A stretch of 64,000 bases of DNA from assembly GCF_020991375.1 (NCBI RefSeq), contig NZ_JAJLQZ010000004.1:1-64000 (forward strand). Reading direction: 5' to 3'. The notes under the pieces are model-generated. The model did no database searches. It was not told the origin of the DNA and saw only the letters and a program-made list of their open reading frames with translations. Shown piece by piece: positions 33,843-41,866 of the stretch (the stretch's first letter is position 1; every line of letters begins with the position of its first letter). The DNA is from Glycomyces amatae (lineage in GTDB: Bacteria; Actinomycetota; Actinomycetes; Mycobacteriales; Micromonosporaceae). The translations under genes were made by a program, and so were the position numbers.

Positions 33843-35039
33843 TCAGCCGACGGTGTTCGCGAAGTTATAGCCGTTCGTGGCGTCCCAGTTGATCGACCAG
33901 GTCATGGCCCCGCCGATGCCCGGGTAGGCCTGGTCGGGGACGAAGTCGCCGCAGCCCTGGAGGGTCTCCAGGCAGCGGATCGCGTCGTTGACCATCGACG
34001 GGTCCACATAGCCCGACCCGGCGGCGCTCGGCACGGCCGGCAGGCCCAGGCCCACCTGGCTCGGGTCGAGCCCGGCCTCCAGCTGGATGCAGGCCAGGCC
34101 GGTCAGGAAGTCGATGTCGCCCTGGCCGTACACCTGGCCGTCGCAGCCGAGCATGGTGCCCGAGTTGTAGTACTGCATGTTGACGATCGTCAGGATGTCC
34201 TTGGTGTTCACCGCGAGCTGCGCGTAGCTGCCCTGCGCGGACTGGAAGTCGATCGTCTGCGGCGCCATGGTGTAGGTGAAGCCCGGCTTCGCGCCGCTCA
34301 CCGAGCGCAGCGCGGTCTCCATGGGGCCGGGGTTGATGCCGTGCTCGAGGTCGATGTCGACCCCGTCGAAGCCGTACTCGTCCATCAGGCCGATGATCGA
34401 GTTCGCGAAGGCCGCGGCGGTGGCGCCGTCGTTGACGGTGACGGTGCCGCGCTCGCCGCCGACCGAGATGACGACCTTCCGGCCCTGGGCCTGGATCGCG
34501 TCGATGTCGGCCTTGAAGGCGGCCTCGGTGTAGCCGGCGTTGGTGAGGCTCGAGTCCAGGGCGAAGTCGACCTGGCCGGGGGTGGCGGTGGACTCGGCGA
34601 AGGCCACCGCGACGATGTCGTACGCGGCGGGGATCTCGCCCAGCTCCATGACGCCCGAGCCGTTGTCGAAGTTGTGCCAGTAGCCGGTGAGGAGCACGTC
34701 CTCCTGGCCGGGGCCGCCGGTGGGCGGGTCGGTGGGCTCCTCGGTCGTGGGCGGGTCGGTCGGGCCGGTGCCGTCGCAGGCACCGAGGTCCTCCCAGACG
34801 CCCCACTCGCCGGTGGTGCCGGGGGTCTCGCCGGTGGTCCACCACTTGGCGCGGTACTCGTGGCCCTGGTGGCTGACGCGGTCGCCGCCGACGTAGATCG
34901 CGCCGGACTCCCAGGCCGCGCTGGCGCAGGCGGCCTGGGCGGAGGCGTTGTAGGCGAACGTCATCGGCACGGCGACGGCGGCGCCCGCCGTCGCGAGTGC
35001 GGCGGCGGCGATGATCGCGGCTCTGCGGGTGGATCGCAC
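33843..35039 (-). CDS. Secreted chitinase: carbohydrate-binding module plus GH18
   Basis: The 398-residue exported enzyme hydrolyses chitin. The order is signal peptide (about 1-34, RSTRRAAIIAAAALATAGAA), a chitin-binding module CBM5/12 (about 35-88; SHQGHEYRAKWWTTGETPG), a Pro/Thr linker (about 89-112), then GH18. The catalytic motif DGVDIDLE is intact, with the acid at Glu232. The GH18 part is small, with SVGGERG and the MQYYNS and MTWSINWD motifs typical of Streptomyces ChiC/ChiD-like enzymes. GTG 35039 is chosen because GGAGG is 5 nt upstream and it opens the signal peptide. An AT-rich palindrome precedes it. Confidence 0.93.
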   Translation of the reverse strand: MRSTRRAAIIAAAALATAGAAVAVPMTFAYNASAQAACASAAWESGAIYVGGDRVSHQGHEYRAKWWTTGETPGTTGEWGVWEDLGACDGTGPTDPPTTEEPTDPPTGGPGQEDVLLTGYWHNFDNGSGVMELGEIPAAYDIVAVAFAESTATPGQVDFALDSSLTNAGYTEAAFKADIDAIQAQGRKVVISVGGERGTVTVNDGATAAAFANSIIGLMDEYGFDGVDIDLEHGINPGPMETALRSVSGAKPGFTYTMAPQTIDFQSAQGSYAQLAVNTKDILTIVNMQYYNSGTMLGCDGQVYGQGDIDFLTGLACIQLEAGLDPSQVGLGLPAVPSAAGSGYVDPSMVNDAIRCLETLQGCGDFVPDQAYPGIGGAMTWSINWDATNGYNFANTVG

Positions 35040-35053
35040 GGGACCTCCAATAT

Positions 35054-35071
35054 ATTTAAGGATTCTTAAAT
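35054..35071. promoter_or_regulatory. Palindrome in the chitinase promoter
   Basis: ATTTAAG-GATT-CTTAAAT is a perfect 7-bp inverted repeat 15-32 bp upstream of the chitinase start, in AT-rich DNA. It is a candidate operator. Confidence 0.55.
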
Positions 35072-35125
35072 GTATCTCCCTCATGTTGTCCTCGGGTCGC
35101 GCGAATGTCAAGACCGCCGGACATG

Positions 35126-35187
35126 AAAAAATCCGACTCGTCCGGTTTGCGGGCGGACTTCGCCACTCCCGCAACCGAACGAGTCGG
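35126..35187 (-). terminator. Rho-independent terminator of the SRPBCC-arsR operon
   Basis: On the minus strand, CCGACTCGTTCGGTTGCGGG pairs with CCCGCAAACCGGACGAGTCGG (one bulge, one mismatch) and is followed by ATTTTTTC. This is a complete stem plus U-run, which is rare in such GC-rich DNA. It lies 25 bp after the arsR stop. Confidence 0.92.
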
Positions 35188-35211
35188 TGTCCTTACTATT
35201 GGTGCCGCGCC

Positions 35212-35619
35212 TCAGGCGGCCCCGCGGCGCCCGGTCCCCTCGCGGCCCCGGCCCGGCCGCTCCGCGAGGCGCCGCTCGCGCCTGCCGCGGGCGAGCTCGG
35301 TCTCGAGCGCGTCCAGCGGCCCCGCGAACGCGTCCGCGAACCGCTCCAGCCAGGCCCGGACGGCGGCCAGGCCCTCCTCGTCCACGCCGTAGACGCGCCT
35401 GGTCCCCTCGGCGCGCACCGTCACCAGCCCGGCCTCGCGCAGGACCTTCAGGTGCTGGGAGACGGCGGGCTGGGAGATCCCGCCGCGCCCCTGGGCGGCG
35501 AGCCGCTCGCCCAGCGCCGCGGCCACCGCCCCGGCGGGGCGCTCGCCCTCGCCGAGCAGCTCCATGATCCGGCGGCGCACCGGGTCGCCGAGGGCGTCGA
35601 AGGCCGCCTCGGCGCTCAC
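35212..35619 (-). CDS. ArsR-family transcriptional regulator
   Basis: The 135-residue winged-helix repressor has AAFDALGDPVRRRIMELLG, then GISQPAVSQHLKVLREAGLV (recognition helix) and VRAEGTRRVYGVDEEGL (wing). No metal-binding CXC or ELCVC motif is present, so this is the non-metal group that pairs with SRPBCC/AHSA1 proteins. The GTG start overlaps the SRPBCC stop by 4 bp (GTGA). The C-terminus is basic (RGRRERRLAERPGRG). The pair is probably autoregulated through the perfect inverted repeat at 36263-36302. Confidence 0.92.
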   Translation of the reverse strand: MSAEAAFDALGDPVRRRIMELLGEGERPAGAVAAALGERLAAQGRGGISQPAVSQHLKVLREAGLVTVRAEGTRRVYGVDEEGLAAVRAWLERFADAFAGPLDALETELARGRRERRLAERPGRGREGTGRRGAA

Positions 35620-36260
35620 TCCTGCGGCGGGACGGTGTAGAACGCGACGACCGCGTCCCGCGCGGCCCGGGCCTGCCCGGGGTCGTCGCCGTCGGCGACG
35701 GCGGCCTCGGCCCAGGCGTCGGCGAGGACCCCGGCGTACTCGACACCGGCGGGGCTGGTCATGAACGCCTCGAACTCGGCCGCGTCGAGGGGCTCGCCGG
35801 TCTCGAGGTAGACGCCGAGGCCGTGCACGCTGCCGTCCCAGCCGACGCCGACCGCGCCGGGCCCGTACTGGCGCCACATCTCGGGGTCCACGGGCGCCTC
35901 GTGCACGAGCTCGAGGACGGTGCCGCCCTCGCTCTTGCTCAAGCGCACTTCGACCCAGGACATGCCGCCGCCGAACTCCCAGGTCACCGCCAGGGAGTCG
36001 GGGGCGTCGCAGCGCTCGACGAGGCCGCCGGCGTTGCCCTCGAACTGGTACCGGCCGCCGACGGCGAGGTCGCCGCTGACGGGCAGGAACCAGCGCGGCA
36101 GCCGCTCGGCGCTGGTGAGCGCGTCCCAGACGTCGGCCTGCTCGGCGCGGTAGGTCCGGCGCGCGACGAGGACCTTCGTGGCGGCCCCGTCGCGCTCGCC
36201 GGTGCGGATCGAGCGCGCCACCAGCCCGGCGGTCGCGATCGGGTCCTTGGGATCGGTCAT
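35616..36260 (-). CDS. SRPBCC (AHSA1-like) domain protein
   Basis: The 214-residue protein has a START-like ligand-binding fold. ARRTYRAEQADVWDALTSAE starts the domain, followed by LPRWFLPVSGDL, GGRYQFEGNAGG and AVTWEFGGGMSWVEVRL, all typical of AHSA1/DUF1857-type proteins beside ArsR genes. The C-terminal part (about 150-214) is helical. It is the first gene of a two-gene operon with arsR. Its Shine-Dalgarno AGGAGGGTG lies inside the 3' arm of a perfect inverted repeat. The ligand is unknown. Confidence 0.9.
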   Translation of the reverse strand: MTDPKDPIATAGLVARSIRTGERDGAATKVLVARRTYRAEQADVWDALTSAERLPRWFLPVSGDLAVGGRYQFEGNAGGLVERCDAPDSLAVTWEFGGGMSWVEVRLSKSEGGTVLELVHEAPVDPEMWRQYGPGAVGVGWDGSVHGLGVYLETGEPLDAAEFEAFMTSPAGVEYAGVLADAWAEAAVADGDDPGQARAARDAVVAFYTVPPQE

Positions 36261-36262
36261 GA

Positions 36263-36302
36263 CACCCTCCTAATATAAGTCAAAACTTATATTAGGAGGG
36301 TG
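36263..36302. promoter_or_regulatory. Perfect 18-bp inverted repeat containing the SRPBCC ribosome site
   Basis: CACCCTCCTAATATAAGT, a CAAA spacer, and ACTTATATTAGGAGGGTG form a perfect 40-bp inverted repeat, ending 2 bp before the ATG of the SRPBCC gene (minus strand). The AT-rich core suits an ArsR operator. In RNA it could fold and hide AGGAGGGTG. Confidence 0.85.
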
Positions 36303-36324
36303 CGGCGCCGATGTCAAACGGGCG

Positions 36325-37689
36325 TCAGCGCTCCACGTAGCCCAGCAGGTCCTGCCTGGTCAGCACCCCCACGGGCTTCCCCTCGGCGAAGACCATGAGC
36401 GCGTCCCGGTCCCGCAGGGCCGCGACGGCCCGCTCGACCTGCTCGCCCGAGCCGATGGTCGGCAGCGCCTCGCCGACGTGCCGCTCGACCGGGTCGTGCA
36501 GCGTCGCCTCCCCCGAGAACAAGGCGTCCATGAGGTCCCGCTCGGCCACCGCCCCGGCGACCTCGCCGCTGGTCACCGGCGGCTCGGCCTTGAGCACCGG
36601 CATCTGGCTCACCCCGTACTGGCGCATGATGTCGATCGCCTCGCGCACCGTGTCCTGCGGGTGCACGTGGACCAGCTCGGGGATGTCGCCGCCCTTGCCC
36701 GCGAGGACCTCGCCCACAGTGGTCTCGCCCGAGCCGCCCATGAAGCCGTACTCGGTCATCCACGCGTCGTTGAAGATCTTCGACAGGTAGCCGCGCCCGC
36801 CGTCGGGCAGGATCACCACGACCACGTCGCCCGGGTCGGCGTCCCGGGCCACCGCGAGCGCCCCGACCACGGCCATCCCGGCCGAGCCGCCGACCAGGAG
36901 CCCCTCCTCGCGCGCCAGGCGCCGCGTCATCGCGAACGACTCCGCGTCCGTGACCTCCACGATCCGGTCGGCGAGCGTGCGGTCGTAGTTCGCGGGCCAG
37001 AAGTCCTCGCCCACGCCCTCCACGAGGTAGGGCCTGCCGGTCCCTCCCGAGTAGACGGACCCCTCGGGGTCGGCGCCCACGACCTGGACCCTGCCGCCGG
37101 AGACCTCCTTGAGGTACCTGCCGATCCCGGTGATGGTCCCGCCGGTGCCGACGCCCGCGACCAGGTGCGTGATCCGCCCGTCGGTCTGGCGCCACAGCTC
37201 GGGGCCGGTCTGGTGGTAGTGGGAGGCGGGGTTCGCCGGGTTCGAGTACTGGTCGGGCTTCCACGCCTTGTCGATCTCGCTGATGAGGCGGTCGGAGACC
37301 TTGTAGTAGGAGCGCGGGTCCTCCGGGTCCACGGCGGTCGGACACACCACGACCTCCGCGCCGTAGGCCTTGAGGACGTTCCGCTTGTCCTCGGAGACCT
37401 TGTCGGGGCACACGAACACGCACTTGTAGCCGCGCTGCTGGGCGACCATCGCGAGGCCGACGCCGGTGTTGCCGCTGGTGGGCTCCACGATCGTGCCGCC
37501 CGGCTTCAGGGCGCCGGAGGCCTCGGCCTCGTCGATCATGCGCTGGGCGATGCGGTCCTTGATGGACCCGCCGGGGTTGAGGTACTCGATCTTGGCGAGC
37601 ACGGTCGCCTGGGCGCCGTCGGTGACCGAGTTGAGCTTCACCAGCGGGGTGTCGCCGATGAGGTCGAGGACCGAATCGTAGTACTGCAT
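36325..37689 (-). CDS. cbs: Cystathionine beta-synthase
   Basis: The 454-residue PLP enzyme condenses serine and homocysteine to cystathionine. The catalytic domain (about 1-320) has PGGSIKDRIA with PLP lysine Lys44, PTSGNTGVGLAMVA, GVGTGGTITGIGRYLKE and GGSAGMAV. A pair of CBS domains (about 335-454; HPQDTVREAIDIMRQYGVSQ, LTRQDLLGY) forms the regulatory module that binds S-adenosylmethionine in some homologues. There is no N-terminal heme domain, as in other bacteria. The CBS pair distinguishes it from plain cysteine synthase. Start ATG 37689 is well defined. Confidence 0.95.
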   Translation of the reverse strand: MQYYDSVLDLIGDTPLVKLNSVTDGAQATVLAKIEYLNPGGSIKDRIAQRMIDEAEASGALKPGGTIVEPTSGNTGVGLAMVAQQRGYKCVFVCPDKVSEDKRNVLKAYGAEVVVCPTAVDPEDPRSYYKVSDRLISEIDKAWKPDQYSNPANPASHYHQTGPELWRQTDGRITHLVAGVGTGGTITGIGRYLKEVSGGRVQVVGADPEGSVYSGGTGRPYLVEGVGEDFWPANYDRTLADRIVEVTDAESFAMTRRLAREEGLLVGGSAGMAVVGALAVARDADPGDVVVVILPDGGRGYLSKIFNDAWMTEYGFMGGSGETTVGEVLAGKGGDIPELVHVHPQDTVREAIDIMRQYGVSQMPVLKAEPPVTSGEVAGAVAERDLMDALFSGEATLHDPVERHVGEALPTIGSGEQVERAVAALRDRDALMVFAEGKPVGVLTRQDLLGYVER

Positions 37690-37763
37690 ACGTCCAGCCT
37701 AGGCCCGCAGATCGCGGGGAGGCTGGAGTCCCGGCCGCGTGGCCGGGAGCCGGTGCCCGAGGG

Positions 37764-38003
37764 TTAGTCGGAGAAGTCGAACTCGCCGTCTCTGGCGCCG
37801 GCGAGGAAGGCGTCCCATTCGGCGCGGGTGTAGACGATGACGGAGCCCTCGGGGTGGTGGGAGTGGCGGACGGCGACGCGCCCGGAGCCGTCCGCGAGGG
37901 GACCCGCTTCGACGCACTGGCCGCCGCCGCTGCTGCTGCGGCTGCTGACGCGCCAGCGGATCCCAGCCAGCTCGCCTTCAGTGAGCTGCTGTTCGGTGCT
38001 CAT
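37764..38003 (-). CDS. DUF397-domain protein
   Basis: The 79-residue protein shows the DUF397 pattern: WRVSSRSSSGGGQCVEAGP, then VAVRHSHHPEG and IVYTRAEWDAFLAGARDGEF. Such proteins are almost restricted to actinobacteria and lie beside Scr1/DUF5753 XRE regulators, as here; they are thought to form regulatory or toxin-antitoxin-like pairs with morphological roles. The ATG overlaps the XRE stop by 4 bp (ATGA), so translation is coupled. Confidence 0.94.
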   Translation of the reverse strand: MSTEQQLTEGELAGIRWRVSSRSSSGGGQCVEAGPLADGSGRVAVRHSHHPEGSVIVYTRAEWDAFLAGARDGEFDFSD

Positions 38004-38860
38004 CGAATCTCCTTCAGACGCTTGGCGATCAGGTCGACCGAGCGCTTTTCGGCGAGGGCCGCCCGATCAAGATCATCCCACACGACCTCGAAGTTGCTCA
38101 CCTTCGGTGCTTCGAGGTAGAGCGACCCTCCTGTGGTCTCGACATAGGCGACGGCAGGGTACGGCTCCGGCATCGAGAACAGTTCGAAGCTGCCGTTGAG
38201 TCCCGCGTGCGGCCCGTGCTCGGTGGGGATGATCCGGATGGTGATACCGGGCCGGTCGCTGGTGTCGAGGAGCCGCTGAAGCTGCCCGCGCATGACCTGA
38301 GCGGAGCCGACGGTCCGGTGCAGTACCGCTTCTTCAAGTACGAGATCGATTCGCGGTGCGCTGTCCGCTTCGAGGATCTGCTGGCGCTCTATCCGCAGAT
38401 CGATCCAGCGGTCGATCTGCGCCGCCGATGCGCGGTCGTGCTCCAACCGGTTGATCACCGCCTCGGCATAGGGCCGGGTCTGGAGCAGGCCGTAAACCAA
38501 GAGGTGCTGGTAAGTGCAGATCCGCTCAGCGCGGCTCTCCAGCCAGGGCACATCGATGAACTCCGTGCCAAGATCCTTCCGGTGCTCGTCCCACCAGTCC
38601 TTGCGCCAGGCCTCATCGCAGATTTCCAGAAGACCGTCTCGAAGCTTCTCGTCATCGACTCCGTAGAGCGTGAGCAGGCCGAGCACATCGACACGGCGAA
38701 AGGGAAAGATGCCGTTCTCGTAGCGGCCCAGCATCGTGGCGTCGCGTTGGATGTAGTCGGCGGCATCGGCTTGCGACACCCCGCAGGCCTTTCGCAGGTC
38801 GCGCATCTTCTCGCCGAGCCACTGCGAGCGGAGGTTCGGTTCGGTCTTCGTCTTCGCCAT
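38000..38860 (-). CDS. XRE regulator with Scr1/DUF5753 C-terminal domain
   Basis: The 286-residue protein has an N-terminal helix-turn-helix (about residues 12-70; LGEKMRDLRKACGVSQADAA, MLGRYENGIFPF). A DUF5753/Scr1 domain (about 85-280; FIDVPWLESRAERICTYQHL, YGLLQTRPYAEAVI, VLEEAVLHRTVG) follows. ATG 38860 is chosen since GGAGG lies 5-9 nt upstream; GTG 38872 is open. It precedes DUF397 in one unit. A near-perfect 13-bp inverted repeat upstream (38895-38924) is the probable autoregulatory site. The region is less GC-rich than average, as is common for these modules. Confidence 0.94.
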   Translation of the reverse strand: MAKTKTEPNLRSQWLGEKMRDLRKACGVSQADAADYIQRDATMLGRYENGIFPFRRVDVLGLLTLYGVDDEKLRDGLLEICDEAWRKDWWDEHRKDLGTEFIDVPWLESRAERICTYQHLLVYGLLQTRPYAEAVINRLEHDRASAAQIDRWIDLRIERQQILEADSAPRIDLVLEEAVLHRTVGSAQVMRGQLQRLLDTSDRPGITIRIIPTEHGPHAGLNGSFELFSMPEPYPAVAYVETTGGSLYLEAPKVSNFEVVWDDLDRAALAEKRSVDLIAKRLKEIR

Positions 38861-38894
38861 GCCATCCTCCACGGTTCGCCCGAAAGATCCAACT

Positions 38895-38924
38895 CAGGAT
38901 TAGTGCAGACTTGCACTGATCCTG
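38895..38924. promoter_or_regulatory. Operator candidate upstream of the XRE-DUF397 unit
   Basis: CAGGATTAGTGCA and TGCACTGATCCTG form a 13-bp inverted repeat with one mismatch and a 4-nt spacer, 35-64 bp upstream of the XRE start. Confidence 0.75.
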
Positions 38925-39023
38925 ACCGTATGCCATGATACCAACAAGGCGTGAGAGTTCCATCACGGGATTCCGGGGAGAATGTCCGCTCGGGCGGATA
39001 TTTCGCGCCATCGCATAAGCCGA

Positions 39024-39064
39024 CCGGGGCGGGGCCGAAGTTTGGAAGCCCAGGCCCGCCCCGG
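39024..39064 (+). promoter_or_regulatory. Leader hairpin before the 39089 gene
   Basis: CCGGGGCGGGGCC pairs with GGCCCGCCCCGG with one bulged G around a 16-nt loop. It ends 24 bp before the GTG start, just ahead of the ribosome site, and could be an attenuator or a block on translation. Confidence 0.55.
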
Positions 39065-39088
39065 TCTTGAGACATCGGAGGTAACACC

Positions 39089-39406
39089 GTGTCCGGACCC
39101 ATTGTCGCCGAATCGGCCGGGAAGGCCAACCTCGATCCGCCGACCGAGCCGCAGTCGTTCACGATCCGCTGCGCCGAGTGCGCCGACGAGCGCAACTCGC
39201 ATCTGCCCCACTGCCCCGGCGTCGTCGCCGCCGGGTACGACTCGCCCGGCCTCGGCGCGTTCTCCAGCACCGTCTACCCCAGCGTGGGCGGGAACTTCTG
39301 CAAGCACGAGAGCGCCTTCGGCGCCCTCCGCTTCTACGCGATCTGGGGGCCGGTGGAACTCCACCTCGAAGACGGCAGGGTGATCGCCTTCGACGACCTC
39401 CACTGA
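39089..39406 (+). CDS. Hypothetical protein with clustered Cys/His
   Basis: The 105-residue protein has no family I recognise. It contains IRCAECADERNSHLPHCPGV near residues 26-45 and NFCKHES near 70. Together they give four Cys and two to three His that could bind a metal. The C-terminal part (WGPVELHLEDGRVIAFDDLH) looks like a small beta domain. The GTG start is supported by GGAGGT 6 nt upstream. It is divergent from the XRE-DUF397 unit, and such neighbours are often co-regulated by the XRE protein. Confidence 0.65.
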   Translation: MSGPIVAESAGKANLDPPTEPQSFTIRCAECADERNSHLPHCPGVVAAGYDSPGLGAFSSTVYPSVGGNFCKHESAFGALRFYAIWGPVELHLEDGRVIAFDDLH

Positions 39407-39461
39407 GCGCATCGAAACGATCAAGGCCGACCGGGCTTTCGCCGTCGCGCTCGACCCGGAG

Positions 39462-39518
39462 CCGAAGCGGTCGGAGTGCCGCAGTCGCATTGCGGCGCAG
39501 CCACTCCGACTGCTTCGG
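39462..39518. terminator. Nested hairpin between the 39089 gene and GNAT
   Basis: CCGAAGCGGTCGGAGTG and CACTCCGACTGCTTCGG pair over 17 bp with one mismatch. Inside it, GCCGCA and TGCGGC form a second stem. It lies 56 bp after the stop of the upstream gene. It is probably a terminator, though longer than usual. Confidence 0.6.
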
Positions 39519-39616
39519 ATGAGCGCAGCACATGTCGGGCGACGAGCGAAGTCACAGCGTCCCTTCGCAATCCTGGTAATGTCCGCGGCAAGAACGGCCT
39601 GATCGATCGGAGCGGC

Positions 39617-40075
39617 ATGACGGCGACCATTGCGGACGAATCGTGGGACGGCGAGGACGGTCTGCGCCTACGCGGCGCCATGGAGGCCGAACTGGCCGCC
39701 CGCTACAACATTCCCGACCAGGAGACCGACAAGCCCACCGCGGAGACCGTCACCGCCTTCGTGGTCGCCCGTGATGCGAACGGCGCCGCCACCGGCTGCG
39801 GCGCCCTGCGCCTGCTCGACGACGGCACGGCGGAGGTCAAGCGGATGTACGTGGTGCCGGAGGCGCGCGGCACCGGCGTGGCGACCGGCGTCCTGCGCGC
39901 GCTGGAGGACCACGCCCGGCGGCTCGGGGTGGACGCCATAGTGCTGTCGACCGGCGTGAAGCAGCCCGACGCGATCCGGTTCTACGAGCGCGAGGGGTAC
40001 CAGCGGACCGACGGGTACGGCCCGTACGTCGGCCACCCGATGGCCAGGTGCTTCACCCTGCGGCTCGACCGGTGA
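39617..40075 (+). CDS. GNAT-family N-acetyltransferase
   Basis: The 152-residue enzyme has an acetyl-CoA-binding core VKRMYVVPEARGTGVATGVL (motif A, with the R-G-T-G-V-A pyrophosphate loop). LSTGVKQPDAIRFYEREGYQ (motif B) and a GYGPYVGHPMARCF C-terminus follow. It transfers acetyl from acetyl-CoA to an amine; the substrate is unknown. ATG 39617 is used because homology begins about 10 residues later; the frame is open upstream through the hairpin. It stands alone ahead of gnd. Confidence 0.92.
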   Translation: MTATIADESWDGEDGLRLRGAMEAELAARYNIPDQETDKPTAETVTAFVVARDANGAATGCGALRLLDDGTAEVKRMYVVPEARGTGVATGVLRALEDHARRLGVDAIVLSTGVKQPDAIRFYEREGYQRTDGYGPYVGHPMARCFTLRLDR

Positions 40076-40250
40076 CCCGGAGCCGCTGAACGGCCCGAGG
40101 CAGGACCGCCCGCGGAGGGCGGTCCGCGCGGCGGCCGCGATCGCGAACGCCGGTCCCGCTGCGTGGATACGATCGGCGGTGGTGCCTCCCGTGCCGGGCC
40201 GACCGGCGAGAATCGGGGGCGCAACCGCTATCGCAACGTTGGGAGACCGT

Positions 40251-41681
40251 ATGAGCACCGCCGACATCGGCGTGGTCGGGCTGGCCGTCATGGGCTCGAA
40301 CCTCGCCCGGAACTTCGCCCGCAACGGCTTCACCGTCGCGGTCTACAACCGCACGTACGCCAAGACGACGGAGCTCATCGAAGAGCACGGCGGCGACGGC
40401 GACTTCGTCCCCTCCGAGGAGCTGGCGGACTTCGTCGCCTCCCTCAAGCGGCCCCGCAAGGCCATGATCATGGTCCAGGCCGGCCCCGCCACCGACGCCG
40501 TCATCGACCAGCTCGCCGCCCTCATGGAACCGGGCGACATGATCATCGACGGCGGCAACGCCCACTTCGAGAACACCCGCCGCCGCGAAGCGGCCCTGCG
40601 CGACAAGGGCCTCCACTTCGTCGGCACCGGCGTCTCCGGCGGCGAGGAGGGGGCCCTCCTCGGCCCCGCGATCATGCCCGGCGGCTCCGAGGAGTCCTAC
40701 GAGTCCCTCGGCCCGATCCTGGAGGCCATCAGCGCCAAGGCCCCCGACGGCACCCCCTGCTGCACCCGCCTGGGCCCCGACGGCGCCGGGCACTTCGTCA
40801 AGATGGTGCACAACGGCATCGAGTACTCCGACATGCAGCTCATCGGCGAGGCCTACGACCTGCTGCGCCGCGGCGTCGGCATCGAGCCGGCCGAGCTCGC
40901 GCGGATCTTCTCCGAGTGGAACGCCGGCGACCTCGACTCCTACCTCATCGAGGTGACCGCCGAGGTCCTCGGCCACACCGACGCCGTCACCGGCAAGCCC
41001 CTCGTGGACGTCATCGTGGACCAGGCCGGGCAGAAGGGCACCGGGCGCTGGACCGTCCAGAACGCCCTCGACCTGGGCGTCCCGGTCACCGGCATCGCCG
41101 AGGCCACCTTCGCCCGCGCCCTCTCCTCGGGCGTCAAGCAGCGCGAAGGCGCCGTCGACCTGCTCACCGGCCCCTCGGAGAAGGCCGAGATCCCCGAGGG
41201 CTTCGTCGAGGACGTCCGCCAGGCGCTCTACGCCTCCAAGATCGTCGCGTACGCGCAGGGCTTCGACCAGATCGCCGCCGCCAGCGCCGAGTACGACTGG
41301 GGCATCGACCTGGGCTCGTGCTCGGCCCTGTGGCGCGCGGGCTGCATCATCCGGGCGCGCTTCCTCGACCGCATCACCGAGGCGTGGCGCTCCGACCCCG
41401 ACCTGCCGACGCTGCTGGCGGCCCCGGAGTTCACCAAGATCGTGACCGACGCACAGGACGCGTGGCGCCGCGTCGTGGCCACCGCGGCGTACGCGGGCAT
41501 CCCGACCCCGGGCTTCTCGTCGGCGCTCGCCTACTACGACGGGCTGCGCTCGCGGCGCCTCCCGGCCGCCCTCATCCAGGGGCAGCGGGACTTCTTCGGC
41601 GCGCACACCTACAAGCGCGTCGACCGCGAGGGCACCTTCCACACCGACTGGTCGGGCGACCGCACCGAGCAGGAACTGTAA
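40251..41681 (+). CDS. gnd: 6-phosphogluconate dehydrogenase (decarboxylating)
   Basis: The 476-residue enzyme of the oxidative pentose phosphate pathway oxidises 6-phosphogluconate to ribulose-5-phosphate, with NADP+ as the usual cofactor. The N-terminal nucleotide-binding motif GLAVMGSNLARNFARNGF, then YNRT (favouring NADP+). Catalytic signatures are GVSGGEEGALLGPAIMPGG and GAGHFVKMVHNGIEYSDMQ, and the C-terminal HTDWSGDRTEQEL is normal. It is the ~470-residue dimer type. ATG 40251 is chosen since homology starts two residues later. A strong hairpin follows. Confidence 0.97.
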   Translation: MSTADIGVVGLAVMGSNLARNFARNGFTVAVYNRTYAKTTELIEEHGGDGDFVPSEELADFVASLKRPRKAMIMVQAGPATDAVIDQLAALMEPGDMIIDGGNAHFENTRRREAALRDKGLHFVGTGVSGGEEGALLGPAIMPGGSEESYESLGPILEAISAKAPDGTPCCTRLGPDGAGHFVKMVHNGIEYSDMQLIGEAYDLLRRGVGIEPAELARIFSEWNAGDLDSYLIEVTAEVLGHTDAVTGKPLVDVIVDQAGQKGTGRWTVQNALDLGVPVTGIAEATFARALSSGVKQREGAVDLLTGPSEKAEIPEGFVEDVRQALYASKIVAYAQGFDQIAAASAEYDWGIDLGSCSALWRAGCIIRARFLDRITEAWRSDPDLPTLLAAPEFTKIVTDAQDAWRRVVATAAYAGIPTPGFSSALAYYDGLRSRRLPAALIQGQRDFFGAHTYKRVDREGTFHTDWSGDRTEQEL

Positions 41682-41700
41682 GGGCCGCAAGGCCGTCGAA

Positions 41701-41739
41701 CGGCGCCGCCCCCGCTCGTCTCGAGCGGGGGCGGCGCCG
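41701..41739 (+). terminator. Terminator after gnd
   Basis: A perfect 18-bp stem (CGGCGCCGCCCCCGCTCG with its complement) and a TCT loop lie 19 bp after the stop. Confidence 0.85.
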
Positions 41740-41797
41740 TCTCGCGTGCGGGAGGCCACACTCTTGAATACACTCCTTGGTTTCCTTTGGGGCCGGG

Positions 41798-41842
41798 TCG
41801 GTGTACCCTCAAATTACACCGACTGGTTTCTATAGGAAACCA
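41798..41842. promoter_or_regulatory. Two operator-like inverted repeats upstream of the hydrolase
   Basis: TCGGTGTA-CCCTCAAAT-TACACCGA (41798-41822) is perfect over 8 bp. TGGTTTC-TATAG-GAAACCA (41824-41842) is perfect over 7 bp. A partial third copy (TTGGTTTCC) lies at 41777-41785. They sit in a low-GC promoter 25-70 bp before the ATG and probably bind the TetR encoded downstream or another regulator. Confidence 0.75.
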
Positions 41843-41866
41843 ATGAGTTTCTACAAGGAGGCACCC

